Notes: generated by a model from the sequence alone, not told the origin. A stretch of 64,000 nt of DNA from Allodiplogaster sudhausi (GCA_945643635.1 CALZFC010000005.1:2775001-2839000); one strand, 5' to 3'. Shown: positions 1 through 12,834, numbered from the stretch's first letter. Program-made: numbers and translations.

Positions 1-208
1 CGTGCAGATGCAATATGGAATTCGGCTGTCAGGGCTTTAGGCTGTTCGCTCGCTGTTGTAATTTTTTTTCCCAAATCATAACCATAACATGTGCTAGACA
101 CATTCTTCACTCGCTCACCCTTCAAACTTCTCAATGCCTTCTTTGAATATCCATTAATGTTACCATTACTTTGATAGCTCTCCTTCGCAAATTCCTTGCT
201 TGGTAGCA

Positions 209-1208
209 ATGCCTGCGGGTTTAGAGATGGTGCGCGCGGGTCTGCACGTCCTCCTCGCTCTCTTTCTCGCAATGGGATGCGACAGCCGAGAGAGCCCGCT
301 CCAGCCGGCCGTCGTTCCTGCCGCGGCTGCTGCTGGGAAGGAGAATGGAATCGTCGCTCACCACTCCGAGCATTCGGAGTCGGAATCGGAGAGTGGCGAT
401 TCCTCTTCCTACTCGTCTTCCTCTTCTTCTTCTTCATCCTCTGATTCCTCTGATGAGAGTGGGCATCATCATGGACACCACGGCAAGCTCTTGCATTCTT
501 CGCTATTGTACTCTCATTACTTATACCAAACTTCATTTCAGGTCACCACAAATTTGAGTGTGAATGCCGTTTCCGGCACCATCGACACCACCGACATCAT
601 CACCACCACCACCACCACAGCCCGTGCCACAAGAACACGACCACGGAGAGGCCGCCAACCTACCCGACTCATCCTACTCACCCCACTCATCCTCCTAAAC
701 CCACCCATCACCATCACCACAGCACCAAAGCAGCCTCGACTGCTCCCATCGAAACGACGACTAAACCTGCACCTCCCTCGACGGCCGCTCCGAGCACTGA
801 AAGGGCTGACGCCACGACTAAGGGAGCCGAGCCAACGACCGGGGCGCCAGCGAGCACCCGAGTGCAACTACAACAGAAGGTATGCAACTTTCGGTCAGCA
901 AAGTATTTCCTGCCCTACAAAATATAGTTTGTAACATTTGTGAAACCTTCTGCTGATTACGGTCAACGGAACGGTTGAATTGTTTGAGAGATTGGACACG
1001 TTCCGCCGTGCCATCGCTGTGCTTACGACGATTCCCTTCTCAACACCATGCCAAAGGACCCAGAAGACATTCTATTCAATAGTGACTTGACTGATCTCTC
1101 TGGAAAGTGCGCGACCAGGACATTGACTTGTGGACCGGGCAAGAGATCCACCATCGAGGTAAGCAGAGAGAGAGAGAGAGAGAGAGAGCGAGAAAGAGAG
1201 AGCGAGAA

Positions 1209-1271
<63 letters not shown>

Positions 1272-1711
1272 ATGAACGATTGGCGAAGGCAGAGAGGAAC
1301 AATGAATGACTTTCAATATTTCTGCTTTTGAACTTGCAATGTAAGCATGACCGGACGCAGTAAAAGAAACCTCATAAAATAGCACCTTTTTGCCCTTTGA
1401 CGCAGGCGCCTTCGTCTTTATTGGCAAGATAAGAGCGCGGCTTTGGGGCGTGTCAAATAGTGAGCAAAAATCGAATTTACTATTGTTCGAGTGATCTTGT
1501 TCTGTCGATTAAGAATCTACTTCTGAATAACGAGTGTAGAACATTCATCCATCAGATAAACGACGGGAAGAACGGCGTGACCCGGTCGGCGCCCGAGGTG
1601 TCGGTGACTCTGCTCTGCTCGGAGGAGGGCAAGGCATGGCTCTTGCCGGACATGCTCCCGGGCGTTCCCATCACTTCTCTCTCGTGCATCTCCATCCCAT
1701 TCCACACATAA
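209..1711 (+). CDS. Secreted Ser/His/Thr-rich protein with Cys-rich C-terminal domain
   Basis: Four-exon model (209-482, 542-879, 991-1158, 1556-1711), about 311 aa; an alternative start is the ATG at 227. A hydrophobic signal peptide (VLLALFLAMGC) is followed by a Ser run, then His-rich and Thr/Pro-rich segments typical of an O-glycosylated linker. The C-terminal ~110 residues carry spaced cysteines (PPCHRC, GKCATRTLTC, VTLLCSEEGKAW, ITSLSC) resembling the nematode DUF281-type domain; that family assignment is from memory of its pattern. The frame is maintained only if intron 1 is read as GC-AG (donor G|GCAAGC at 483). The acceptor of exon 3 is weak (TTTGAGAG), so that boundary is tentative. 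Intron 3 holds a long GA microsatellite. The function is unknown; cuticle, mucosal or secreted matrix are possibilities. The gene converges on the minus-strand gene ending at 2196. Confidence 0.7.
1165..1270. repeat. GA microsatellite in intron 3
   Basis: A run of about 105 bases of (GA)n interrupted by occasional GC or AA, lying inside the last intron of the secreted Ser/His/Thr-rich gene. Confidence 0.95.
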
Positions 1712-2195
1712 TGCTTCAGTAAAACATCACTACAATCTTTACTTTTATTCAACACCTTTGCGGGCACATCACTACTGATAATTGAAGGACAGGAAATGTT
1801 ACGGTTTTGTCCAAAATTATTCGCATATTTACATATCCACCTGTAATTCAATTTTTCAATCCTAAACGGAATTGCATAAAGTTTAAATTCAAAGGCAATA
1901 AGGAATGCAACACTTATGAACAGCATGGATTGCATACTGCTTCTCTCTCTCCTTCGAATGACCTACAGGTCTAAACAGAGATTGGCTAATTTTACATTCT
2001 GGAATGCTCTTTGCTCGAGAACACGGGCCTTGAATGGAGAAAGCAGAAGCTGCCAGCAAACAGAGCGAGCCAATTCCGAAAGGGAAGGGACTCGAGTGCT
2101 GGTTGAGTGAAAACCCTTAAAAAGAAGATGCTATATGTATCTGAATCGTAACTTATCTACATATGTAATTTATTTATATGTAGTTCAGTGTTACA

Positions 2196-3964
2196 TTATT
2201 GAAGAAAAACTCTTCTTGAACCGTATAGAGAAAGCCGCCAATGTAGATGAAAACGCGGCCATTCGTAGATGTTTTGAGATGCGGAGAAGGACGAGACTGA
2301 GATGAAGAGAGCAACAGCTGAGTGCAGTCGGCCGCGACGTCGTAGAGTCTTGTCTAACCATCGAAGGTGACACTCGAAGAATGACAGAGTTCTTTTCATT
2401 ATTCACCTCCAAAACGTTTGTTTGTACTGGGTTTCGAACCGGCGAAAAGGAAGAAGGAGCTTCGTCGTCGCTGAGTGCGTGGCAGAAAGCAAAGCCACCA
2501 TCAAGAGAATGCGAGGAATAGAGCAAGGGTGGAAATGACGAAGTCTAGGGGGGAGTCTATATGTTACTATTCCAGAAAGATTGCCACGAACATGAGTGGA
2601 TTGCCATTGTTCACCGTCTTTGCGATGGAAAACGCCCTCGGGCGATGAAAGCATAAATCCGTTGATGCCGATAGTCGAGGCGTATGCCTGAAGGGAACGA
2701 GAGTCATTGCTGGCTAAGAAAACGCAGAGGACGTGCCTGGGCCGCTGCAAGAGTTGCTTCCATGCTGCCTTCCTCACCGATGAAAGCTCGCTCAACGGTC
2801 CCTTCAAATTGAATTGTTCTTAAAACCAGATACCTAAATGAAAATACGCGGTTTATTTTGATGAAAAACAACCTTGTATAAGTCTTCCGGAGAGTTTGTT
2901 AATTCGGAAGCGATGAACGTTGCCAGAATTGGAGATCCATCCGGAGTAGAGAATGATCAAGTGCAAATCGCCATCTTAATTATACTTTTTTTTATATTTT
3001 TACTTCTTCACTAGCCAACTACACATTAGGTACATACATACCTGGAGTCAGATGCTCGGGTAGAAATGCCATCTCTTGTATGACTGCACTCGCTGGCAGA
3101 GGGTGTCCAAGGAGAGGGCAACCCAGCTCGCCGCAATCAGTTGTGGAAACATTGTAAGAGAAGAATGAAGAAGTGGACCGAAGCACCTTTAGACGATATC
3201 TGTACTGGCATTTATTGTTGGAAATAGCGCTAGCTTGAAGAAGAATAACAGTCTGATTCAGAGATATTCAAGATACATACATTCATGCATGCACATATGT
3301 ACCTTCACATGTTTGTAAATGGTGTTTGTTCGTGAGGAAAAGACAAAGACCTCATTCGCCCGTAGCCTCCAGAAGCCTGGACATAGAAAAGGGACGACGA
3401 ATCGAAGAAGGCAAATTCGGTAGCCACCCAGTCCTTCTCATCATCAACTTCCCACAATGGTAATTCCACCGTTGCGCAAGATCGCCAATCTTATTATGAG
3501 AGGCCATTAATTCATTGGGGTTTTTATTCTTTTTATTTTCGGATACATTTTTTCTTCTCCAGAACTGTTGTGCATTCCATCAACCTTCTTTCTCTCTTTC
3601 GCTCTCTCTCTTTCGCTCTTTTTCTCTCTTTCCTTCTTTCTTTCTCTCTCTCTTGCTTTCTCTCTATCTCATGCTTTCTTTTTCTCTTTCTCTAGCACTC
3701 TTTATCTTATCATTCGCTTTGATTATCTTCCCTTCCAGTTTGTCTTAGAGGCTAAATGAGTTTAGGCTGCGCCTGCTGACCAGTCTGATGGGGGTTGTCC
3801 CGTAGAAGAGAGCGTAGTGGTAAGAGAAAGAGGTGAGATGATGTTCGCCAGAGAATAGCAGAGTCACTTGCGGCAGCAATGCCGTCTGCAGAATCCACGT
3901 CAAGAGCAGCTACTGGTTGCAGACAGCGGAGCGGCATTCTGAGGGGGAAGGGAAATCGAATCAT
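2196..3964 (-). CDS. Unrecognised protein, possible beta-propeller
   Basis: Seven exons on the minus strand (3964-3781, 3489-3351, 3229-3042, 2974-2873, 2818-2568, 2470-2407, 2296-2196). All junctions are canonical and phase-consistent and give about 342 aa. Start chosen at MIRFPFPLRMPLRC. The body alternates short beta-like stretches with small turns (DGIAAASDSAILW, EFAFFDSSSLFYVQASGG, DGDLHLIILYSGW, SSFFLFAGS), which suggests a WD40 or similar propeller. No GH...WD repeats are clear and I do not recognise the family; an APC4- or Mediator-like propeller is only a guess. The last two exons are open in more than one frame, so the C-terminus is less certain. It is transcribed divergently from ALG14 across 432 bases. 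Confidence 0.55.
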
Positions 3965-4396
3965 TTACTTTTTTTTAAATAGAATGCATTTTAGAGGCTA
4001 GATAGCATAGTTTCAAGATAACATTGTATGTACATTGGAGACGAAAACTTGTAAGAAACGGTATGATAATTAAACTATAACCTTAAATCAGAGTAGTTCA
4101 TTAAATAAATAAGACTTACGATTACATTTCCAACATAGAAACCAAATTGAAATTTTTTCACTCAGTGTCGTGTATTTCATAGAACGAACACATGTGTATG
4201 CCGACTTGCACTGTTTAGCGAGAAGCATTCAATTTGCGCACTCATAGTTCGTTGGGTCATCTTTGTTCTAGATTGCGTCAGCGTTGTTCTCTCTTTGTTG
4301 CGCGTTTTCCCTTTCACCTGCGTGTGTTTACGCACTTATCTTTTTCGCTTCTTTTGCTTCGTAGTCTCATTCTCCTGTGTTCTCTGATGTTAAGAG
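3965..4396. promoter_or_regulatory. Shared divergent upstream region
   Basis: These 432 bases separate the start codons of the minus-strand propeller-like gene and ALG14, so both promoters must lie here, unless upstream untranslated exons exist. I see no clear TATA box or other assignable motif. The part nearest ALG14 is pyrimidine-rich. Confidence 0.5.
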
Positions 4397-6586
4397 ATGT
4401 CTATTGCGGCTGACATTGCCTTGCAGAAGACAAGAAAGATGGTAGGCGCCTTCTGGACGGTGCTTCTCCTCATCGTCGGCCTTTCCCTCATCGGCGGGCT
4501 CTATATATGGTTCCTCGTTCGCCATTGTCGCGCAAGAACCTTTCCTTCCAAGTCAAGGTTAATGATTTTCCATTTTTAATGGCGATCTTGTTAAGATTCA
4601 AGAATACAGTTCTGTATTTCACTACAGTTGTTGTTTAGTCACAATTATCTAGGCCATTTCATGATCATTTGCTGTTGTTTGTGATTGGCGTCGACAGTTC
4701 TTGTTCTCTTCAGACGTCTGATGGCCGTGCTTGGCTCTGGCGGCCACACCACGGAGATGCTCGAGTTGCTGCGGCACTTCGACGGCGACAAGTACCCCGA
4801 GAGGACTTATGTCGTTGCTCAGACGGACACGCACAGCGAGGAGAAGGTTCGGCAGTCTTTCTTTTTGCCACTCACTTTCATTCATTTCAAGAATATTTAG
4901 TTCCTGTTTCCTTTGCCTTTATTATCTGTTGCACAAAATCGATGCAGTCGTAGCTTGTTTGCAATGTGATAGATGGCTATCAACACCTGCCACTCGGAGT
5001 GAAGTGTTTACTGAGTACACTCCCGTTTCCATGGAGAAAAGAACGCGAAGCCTTGTTATGTGATAAAAAGAGCTATAACATAATTGGTAGGTCTTTTAAA
5101 GTAGCAAAATAAGAGATACATCTTACAGAGAGTATGGTCTCTTAATTACGGGCCAATTAACAGAATAAAAACTAGTGTAAGAGCATCAGGAAAAATGTCT
5201 TTAATGAGCTTGTAAATATGAAGTCAAAAAAAAAATACTTTCAGATGAGAGTGGCAGAGGCTGCTCTTGGTCCCTCTGGAAGGTTCTACATTGAGAGAAT
5301 CCCTCGCAGCAGAGAGGTTATTTATTCCATTCTGTCCGATGTAAATTTTTATTGGTGAGAAGAATCCACCAAAGATCTTGATTGTTTGTTACGAGGTGAA
5401 AAAATTATATCTCGATTTGGAACTATCGTTTGGAAGGTACAAATGAGAATGAAGAATGAATTACTGAAGAAGGTTCAGGTGGGTCAGAGCTATCTCACTT
5501 CCGTCTTCACTACTGCTCACGCAATCATCTACGCATTCGTCATTGTCTACAAGCACAAGTCAGTTGTCCTTTCCGAGTTTATGTCGTTCCAAACTCCGAG
5601 TTTATTGCTTATTAATCCGTTTGAATACCAGTTTCCTGAACGCCCGTTCTCCTCCTATTCATATCTCCCCTTGAGTATTCTGAAAAAATTATTCCTACCA
5701 GAAGCTGTTTATCTTTAAAGAAATTATTTAATCAAATTGCACTTTAAACAATAAGTAGAAAGATTAACTAATCTTTCACACGATATTTATTACATTAAAA
5801 GAAGTATTAACGAGGTTGTAATTCTCGTCATAGGTTTTATCTGCTATTATTGTGTTTAACAAAAGGTGATTGTTTTCTTCTTTCCGTCATCAACTTAGAT
5901 TATTTTAACATAAATTGAAAATTGATGATTTACAGGCCAGAGGTGCTTGTGGTGAACGGGCCGGGGACGTGTATTCCGATCTGCTTCGCCGCGGCCTTCT
6001 TCGACTTGGTCCGTCTGTCCGACACTCTGATCATCTACGTGGAGAGCATCTGCAGAGTGCAGCGACTCTCTCTCTCCGCTGCCATTCTCTACTTCTTCGG
6101 TTTGTGTTCAAGCAGCACGAATCATCAATCTATATCTTGCTGCGAAATGTCCTTATTTTATTTTGCGTCACAACCTCTACTGTTTTGTGACGCATTTCTT
6201 GCTCATAAGAACTATGTGATGCCAAACGCTGCACGATTAGAAGCCACAGTTTAAGGTAATATATATTCGACTTGTGCACAGCTAAATGAGTTTTTTCTCT
6301 CGAATTTTGTGTATCAGCGAGGATTTAACCTACATGCTATTGTTTTGGGTTGCTTATTCCAACAGTCAGCGATCTCCGTTTCATACATCTCTTTCTTTCT
6401 CTCTCTCATTCTCTCACTTTCTCATTCTTTCTCTCTCTCATTCTGTCTCTCTCTCTCTCTCATTCTCCCTCTCTCAATGCAGGAGTCGCAGATGACCTGA
6501 TCGTGCAGTGGCCGGAGTTGAAGGATGTCTACCCTCGAGTGAAGACCATTCATGAGCTGAGCGAGATGATGGGAAAGCAAGAGTGA
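4397..6586 (+). CDS. ALG14: UDP-GlcNAc transferase subunit ALG14
   Basis: Six exons (4397-4557, 4714-4846, 5245-5316, 5479-5558, 5936-6099, 6483-6586) join in phase to 237 aa, close to the usual ALG14 length. An N-terminal membrane anchor (VLLLIVGLSLIGGLYIWFLV) is followed by the conserved VLGSGGHTTEMLELL motif, YVVAQTD, ERIPRSREVGQSYLTS, and EVLVVNGPGTCIPICFAA; the protein ends IVQWPELKDVYP. In known systems ALG14 anchors the catalytic subunit ALG13 to the cytosolic face of the ER. The complex adds the second GlcNAc to dolichol-PP-GlcNAc in N-glycan precursor synthesis. Intron 5 contains a TC-rich tract before its acceptor. No lesions are seen; recognition is strong. Confidence 0.93.
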
Positions 6587-7134
6587 ATACTGTATCGACT
6601 GCTTTGGTTACTGTACAGTCAGCTCCGAAGGTACACATTGTTACTACTTGTCTTTTCCAAGTAGAACCGTTTTGTTTCCTCATTATGGCTTCTTATAAGC
6701 TCGCTTACATTTAAATGCGTCATGTGATCTGCACCAAATACTAATTCTCATTTGATATGGCTTACGGCTTACTGCTTACATGTTATCATAGTGCTTTACC
6801 ATTTTAGTCACTAGACGGCTTCCTGTACATTTTGAATGAAATAGTATGCGTATTGGCCGTAATTGCAACACGGTGACTTCTCATCTCAGCTAGCGACCCT
6901 TCTTTCTTGCCGCCGTAGGCCTTTATTTAAGCAGTGTTCTCAACATATGGATGCTTGTATTGCTTTGCTATACGGGTAATCCTTTCAACTCTGCTTTTGT
7001 TCACTACTTCAAGTGCAATTATTTATTGGCATGCTTATTTATGTGCAATAAAGATATCAGTGAAAGAATTGGAATCACAAGGGCACCCGTTGCAAGTGGA
7101 AATATATTGGATAGAAATACGTAAGTGTTTCCTG

Positions 7135-7621
7135 CTACCGCAGATATAAACAAAGCAGGGTAAGGGCTATGCTGCTGAGCAGATTCGTCCACGCTGACTG
7201 GACTGAATTGCAGAGATCTCCATAGCACCAGCATGAACTGTCAATGATCGATGCATCCGCGAGGCAAGTCAACGTTTGCTTTAATTGATACAGCTGATTG
7301 TGAGGAGACGCTTTTTCTGTTCTTCTGGTTAATTGGTGACGACGAGTAGTGACTGGGATGTATTTCCCACCCTTCTTTTTCTTTTCCCCTCCCCCCCCCC
7401 CTCTCAAGACCTCTTCATGCATCTCTGCTGCTGCAGAATGACATTCCTACCTCTCCGTTAGTGCAGAAAGTGTGTCCTGGTTCTCTGAACGTCGATGGAT
7501 TGGAGATGTCGAACATTGTACGGTAGCAGCCACGGAATGTCATCATCGACATTGCACCTAAGATGTCAGGGGGAAAAGTCTACGATATTATATTCGAGGG
7601 AAGAGACAGAGCGGGAAAGAT

Positions 7622-7659
<38 letters not shown>

Positions 7660-8191
7660 GAGAGGGAGTGGGGGAGAGAGTAATGGAGACCTGAGTTGTT
7701 GAGTAGCTGCTGCCACTTGAAGCATCCGCCGGCGCAGTCCTCGGTGCCTCTCTCCTTGAGTAGCCACGTGTCAATGTTGCACGCGTCATCGAAGGCACGC
7801 GGCTCCTGAAGCCGGTTTGGAGGGCCGCGCTGTTTCTGGAGGAAGTTCTGCAACTAGCTTATGTCTTTGCTATTCTTCCAAAACATAGTGAATTCTTACT
7901 TTGTTAAAAAAAAAATAAAATAGAAACAGATATTAACAAAGATATGCATTAGAAAGACACACCCTCTGCATGTTGCTGGAAGCGCAGCTGTAGCAGCGAT
8001 CTGGAAGTGGACAATGGAAGGATCTTCTCTGACCAATTTATAAATTTGATTGGTAGGATAATACATATATTTTATATTGTAATGAAAAAATAGGCCACGG
8101 TTGATTCACTTATTTGAGCGGCCGTTTCCAGGAGACATGTGTAGAAGACAAAGATAGTCGACAGGGAGCAGCAAGTCACTCGCTCCCTCAT
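7135..8191 (-). CDS. Ly6/ODR-2-like (HOT family) GPI-anchored protein
   Basis: Five exons (8191-8110, 8000-7963, 7847-7691, 7557-7451, 7293-7135), all in phase, give 180 aa. There is an N-terminal signal peptide (STIFVFYTCLLETAAQIS), then RCYSCASSNM, PRAFDDACN, EDCAGGCFKW, TFRGCYRTMF, HTFCTNGE, LTCLADA and CWCYGDLCNS. The protein ends in a hydrophobic tail (NLLSSIALTLLCLYLR) suited to GPI attachment. The CYSCxS opening, FxDxC spacing and CxxxDLCN ending match the Ly6 fold of nematode ODR-2/HOT proteins, which act at neuronal surfaces in C. elegans. The specific role here is inferred only at family level. Intron 3 holds a GA microsatellite (about 7620-7670). Confidence 0.85.
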
Positions 8192-9525
8192 CTTCAAGAA
8201 CAGCCAGGTTTCTCACCAAGTCACATCCAAATGGAGCCAAAGATAATTGAAATCTTTTACTGAAAAGAGACATTCCATATCAAATTTTAATCAGAATGGA
8301 ACGGAGATCGAAGCAAGCGTCTTGACGTGATGGTTGTTGACAAGGTCATGAGAACAGCGGAAAAGTAAATTTGGTAGAGGGAGATAGACAGAGAGACTGA
8401 GAGAGATAGAGATATAATGGGAGTGAGTGAAATAGAGAGAGGGAGTGAGGGATCGAAAGAGAAAGGACGGCATGGAGGTATAAAAGCATACGATCGACTC
8501 CGTTTTGTTTGCCAAGCCATAGCAGGCTCTTCATACGCCCCGTCAAGTGGTTCAGCACGCCAAAAGTATTTAAATAAATAAAAAAAACATTAAACATGAA
8601 AGCCAAAAATGATTCCTGGGCGTTTCAACAAAGAAGCGTGGGCGGAGCAAGTAATCTCAATTTGCTGCAAGTGCACCTTATTCATCTATACAATACGGAG
8701 AAGTAAAGTAGCACAGCCTGCCAAAAATGCATTCCAGCAATGCTAGAGGAGAGAAAACGGGAGGCATTATTCGTGTTGGATGTATTCTGTCACCACAGAC
8801 AATCGCTGCCATGGAGGGCTTGGCTTTTGGTCAGGGAAGGGATGGGGGAAGGGGCTGCCTGCTGGGAGGACCGGTGGCCTAGCCTCTGGCTGCACCTGAC
8901 CAACCACGAGGAATGGGACCTGAACCCCCCCTCCTCCCTCCCCCTCCTCGCTCCGACACACACGGGTGCTGTGCAAACAGCGCAACTCCGTGTCCGTCTC
9001 CACCTCGGGGCTTCTTCTCGCATCTCTCTCTCTCTCTCGCTCTCTCTTTCCTGTCTCTGTCTCTGTCTCTGTCTCTGTCTCTGTCTTTGTGTCTCTCACT
9101 TCCAAAGGCGCCGCACAAGCTAGCACTAAGCAAGGGCAAGCCGATGGAAGCCGTGAGAAGTGAAGATGTCGTATGGAACGCACGTTCAATGTCCTCTGCG
9201 ATATTATGCACTTATCTTTATCTTTATTTACGGAGTGAAAAGTACCAACACGTGGCAAAATATCGTGAGTAATGTAAATGAACAAGTGAAAGAATACATA
9301 CATACATACATAGAGTATTGAATAGATTGTTGGGAGAAGCGATACATATGTAGTATGTAGCTGCTGATATGGGCTAACAAGGCCTTCGTGTGCACAGCTG
9401 CTAATATAAAACTTGTTTTTTTAAACATTAATCGAGTGAACTATATGACATTATGTTTTTCTCAACTTCAAAGGTTGCATGCACTTTGCGCTTTGAACCA
9501 AGAGTTCTCTTTCTCTATCTACATA
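8192..9525. other. Intergenic stretch without a supported gene
   Basis: Contains GA-rich tracts (about 8380-8470), a G/C-rich patch at 8800-8990, and TC and CTGTCT repeats at 9020-9095. The long open frames here come from low-complexity repeats on both strands and lack splice context or recognisable protein motifs. Confidence 0.6.
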
Positions 9526-9970
9526 CCGTATTTTCTCTATTAGTACCCCCCCTTTATTAGAACCCCCCCCCTCTAATAGTACCCCCCTCTGAAAATGCCA
9601 TTGAAAAATAGAACCCCTCCCTCTAGTAGAACCCCCCCCCCCTCCAATAGTACCCCCCCCCCTCATAGTCTACTACTTCAGCTCTAGATGTACCTTGCAT
9701 AGATCCTGGAGGCACGGGATGCTCTTACCAATGAACTGATGCCAAATTCATGATAAATCTGTTGAGAAACGGATATTCCAGTGATGACACCCTTGAATTC
9801 GGGCTACGATTCTTCTTTTTTGGGAATAAAATGTTGTTATTAAAGTTTTAGTGCCTCACATTGAAAAATAGAACCCCTCCCTCTAATAGAACCCCTCCCT
9901 CTAATAGTGCCCCTCCCCCGCAAGGGTAGTGAAAAATAGAACCCCGGGGGTACTAATAGAGAAAATACGG
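9526..9970. mobile_element. TA-flanked MITE, C-tract family, copy 1
   Basis: The element begins CCGTATTTTCTCTATTAGTA and ends with its near-perfect reverse complement ending GAAAATACGG. It is flanked by TA on both sides. The interior is full of C-runs separated by CTCTAATAGTA- or ATAGAAC-like words. It is 445 bases with no coding capacity. Related copies lie at 29821-30174 and 42793-43230. TA target duplication suggests mobilisation by a Tc1/mariner or pogo-type transposase. Confidence 0.85.
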
Positions 9971-10739
9971 TATGTATGTTTCTCTATTCATAATTAAGTG
10001 ACTGAATCATTGTACGCAGTTGTACATAATGAATGGTAATCTTTGTAATTCTCTTGAGGAAAGCCAGTAACTCTCACTGACACAGCAACCTGCAAATGCC
10101 TTCTCATCTTCCAGGACACAACGCTGGAAATCATATGTATTCTAGAAATCAAGATGGAATTGTAATGAGAGTATTGAGATGAGTGGAAGATTACGCAGAC
10201 CTGAATGAAGCGATTAGGAGTGGTCAAGCTGGAGGCACCAGACGCACGTTGTATAACAGATCATCCCATTCAAAAAGGCATTCAAAGATGACCATAGAGC
10301 GCTTGACCAGATTAAACACGAGCTTCCTGCTCAGGGGAGGGCGTCTGGAGAGTCATCTATACATGTGGTCAAGCAAATAAGATACATATCTACATAGCTA
10401 CAGTGAAGCCATCTTTAGCCAACTCTGATTTCAAGATTAATTTTGATGTGCGAGCAAGTGCACATCATTACTGTGTTTAGGCTTCCTACATAGTCAACTA
10501 CTTTGTGATCGTTTTATTTCCCCTCCATGTCCAGAGCACCTCATTTGTTCTCTTTGGACTCTTCTTGCGCATGCGGGAGACGTAATATTTTCTCCAAATA
10601 TTCATCTGATAAATAATATGTGAGGAGGAGCCTTTCATTGAGGATGCCAATATAAAGTGAATATAATGCAAATGAGGCTCTGAGAGGGCTCTCTTTAAAT
10701 GTCTGGTCTTTGACTATTTGCTTGTTATTTTACATCTTA

Positions 10740-11010
10740 CATATGTACCTACCTACATACGTACATACATATGTATGTATGCGTATGTACATAGATATGT
10801 ACATACTACGTGCATACTTACATATATACATACATGATATGCACACATATGTGGATACTACATACATGTTTGATGTGTAAATGTATTATTTCCTCCATAC
10901 TCTAAACTGGTCGACATCGTATCAAATGTGTATGTACATAGGCATATTTATATTTTTTTAGAACATACATGCATACATATGTATGTATGTACCTACATAT
11001 GTATACTTAG
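10740..11010. repeat. ATAC/TATG microsatellite-rich tract
   Basis: Repeated TACATA and TATGTATG words make short imperfect palindromes upstream of the str-like receptor. Similar ATAC tracts recur at 15320-15356, 29118-29165, 37205-37280 and elsewhere. The stretch 9971-10740 before it holds no supported gene. Confidence 0.8.
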
Positions 11011-11031
11011 TCTGTGTTCAGGAAGTTCGTA

Positions 11032-12627
11032 ATGGACGCAGTGGCCGCGCGAGCGGTGTGGACCTGCGCAGGCTGCGTGTCTTTCTCGCTGAACCTCCTC
11101 CTGGTGGCTCTCCTTCTGCTCCGCCCTCCCTCTCAGCTTGGCTGGTTCCGCCGTGTTCTGGTTGCCCTCGCCACCACTGATGCCCTCAACAGTCTTCTTT
11201 CAGCTATTCTCGTTTTGGTCGTTTCCCTCCTTCCTGATCAAGATGCTTATGAATTAGAGCTGCAGAGAATAGACCCTGCTTTAGAACTTCGGGAATGTGC
11301 CCGGCACAGCTTCGTTTGTTCAACTTGTCAGCCACATCAGCGGGCCCCCCGCCCTCCTCTCAACTCTTCTCTGCTTCTGGATAACTTCTTACTTTCTGTC
11401 TCATGCCTTCGTGACTTTCGGCTTCATCTATCGCTATCTTTGCATCAAAGGGTCAGTGATGAGAATTTGCTCTGTGTTAGGAACTACACAGAACTAGTAT
11501 TCTCCCTTTCCAGGTCAATCCAACAGCCGCTCACAGCAGTCCTTGTCCTTATCTTCGGCGCTTTCCAAGGAATTCTTACATATTGGAATGGGGTGCCAGA
11601 TCCATACGGCGAGGACGCCATAGACCTGCCATTCCTCGTCAAGGATTATCCCTCGAGAGTATACATTTCTGTAAAGGTTATTTATATTATTTATTTACTC
11701 AGCTCTTCGCCCATAAAATATAATCGATCTATGGAGTACAACCTGAATTAAAGGGACTATTGGTGTGGCGTTTCAGATTTTTTATCACAATGTTGCAATA
11801 AGGCAACATTGTGATCTCATGTAAGCCCGCTTGAACATGTTAAATTGCCTAATCCGGTTGATTAAGTTGAACCGAAGCACACTGCCTGCCATCTTGATGT
11901 TGGTGTTGCTGACGTCGCTGAGCTACAGTGTGATTGTGTACTGCGGCCTGAGCATGCACCGTCTCCTCTCCCGTCTCCCTCTTCGTCCTGAGACCCGTGC
12001 AATGCATCGCCGCATTCTCCTCATTATCTCCGCACAAGTATGCTCTTTGCGACCAGCTTATCTACCTATTACTCTCCCACAATTGGAAGACAACAACAAA
12101 GAATTATCCTAATGTCCCATGAGGACTCGGTTGAGTAGTGTTTATTGTTTTCTACTAAATTACCTTATTTACCATGGATTTGAAGCCAAAACAAAATATT
12201 TTCAAACTTTGAGTGATTGTTTTCAGTGACTACCCCTGATCTGCTGAATAAAGTACAAGTTCACAGCAAGCAGCAAGATAATGAAGAAAAACCATAAGAA
12301 TGTACCATAAACCTGTAGAGAAAAATAGGCACAAAAGTAGGATGAGCGGAAGAATGACAGGTTCCTCTGCAGGCACTGAACACATTGTTCTGCTCGAACG
12401 TACCACTGTGCGTGTTCTACCTCGGCGTGGCCATGGACGTGGGCCTGGCCGGCGCGTGTCTCTACTGCCTCGTTGCCCTCCACCCTCTCATCAATCCACT
12501 CATCGTCATCGCTCTCACCAGTCAATACAATCGCTTTCTCCGCAACTTCTTCTCTCGCCTCCTGCGCCCTCTCACTCTCTCTCCTGCTGTCTACTTCGTC
12601 ACTTTGCCTCACTCTTCTAATAGGTAA
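11032..12627 (+). CDS. Nematode 7TM chemoreceptor, str-like
   Basis: Five exons (11032-11217, 11285-11451, 11514-11676, 11867-12037, 12373-12627) join in phase to 313 aa. Seven hydrophobic segments can be followed. Family-like features are QLGWFRRVLVAL and TTDALNS after TM1, TFGFIYRYLCIKG in the third segment, PETRAMHRRILLIISAQ before TM6 (the str/srj T-x-x-x-x-x-x-L...Q pattern), and INPLIVIALTSQYNRFL after TM7. These receptors detect external chemicals in sensory neurons of nematodes; the ligand is unknown. The end of exon 3 could also be 11658, which keeps the frame. The C-terminus is followed by an extremely TC-rich region. Confidence 0.82.
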
Positions 12628-12834
12628 TATTTCTTTGACTTTCCATATCTCTCAACTGTTTCGTCTTTTTTGTCGTTGTTGAAGGAGTTGCACCGACAGT
12701 GCTTCTTATGCGGTTGAATTAGAAGCAAAAGAGAGGGAGAGAGCTCGAAACCGATAAGAACCAGATATTGACGATTCCCAAGAATACGGTATGTGTCTAA
12801 TCGGTAGACTGAATCGTTCACCATATCTTTTTCC

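Noticed and set aside
538..867. Long minus-strand open frame rich in Val/Ser/Arg
   Set aside because: It is the antisense shadow of the His/Thr-rich exon of the plus-strand gene, with no independent splice context or protein motif.
8740..9303. Overlapping plus and minus frames around the G/C-rich patch
   Set aside because: Both strands stay open because of composition and CTGTCT repeats; no motif, signal peptide or splice-consistent extension.
10183..10380. 65-residue plus-strand frame (MEDYADLNEA)
   Set aside because: Isolated frame begun at a non-ATG codon, with no signal, domain or splice context.
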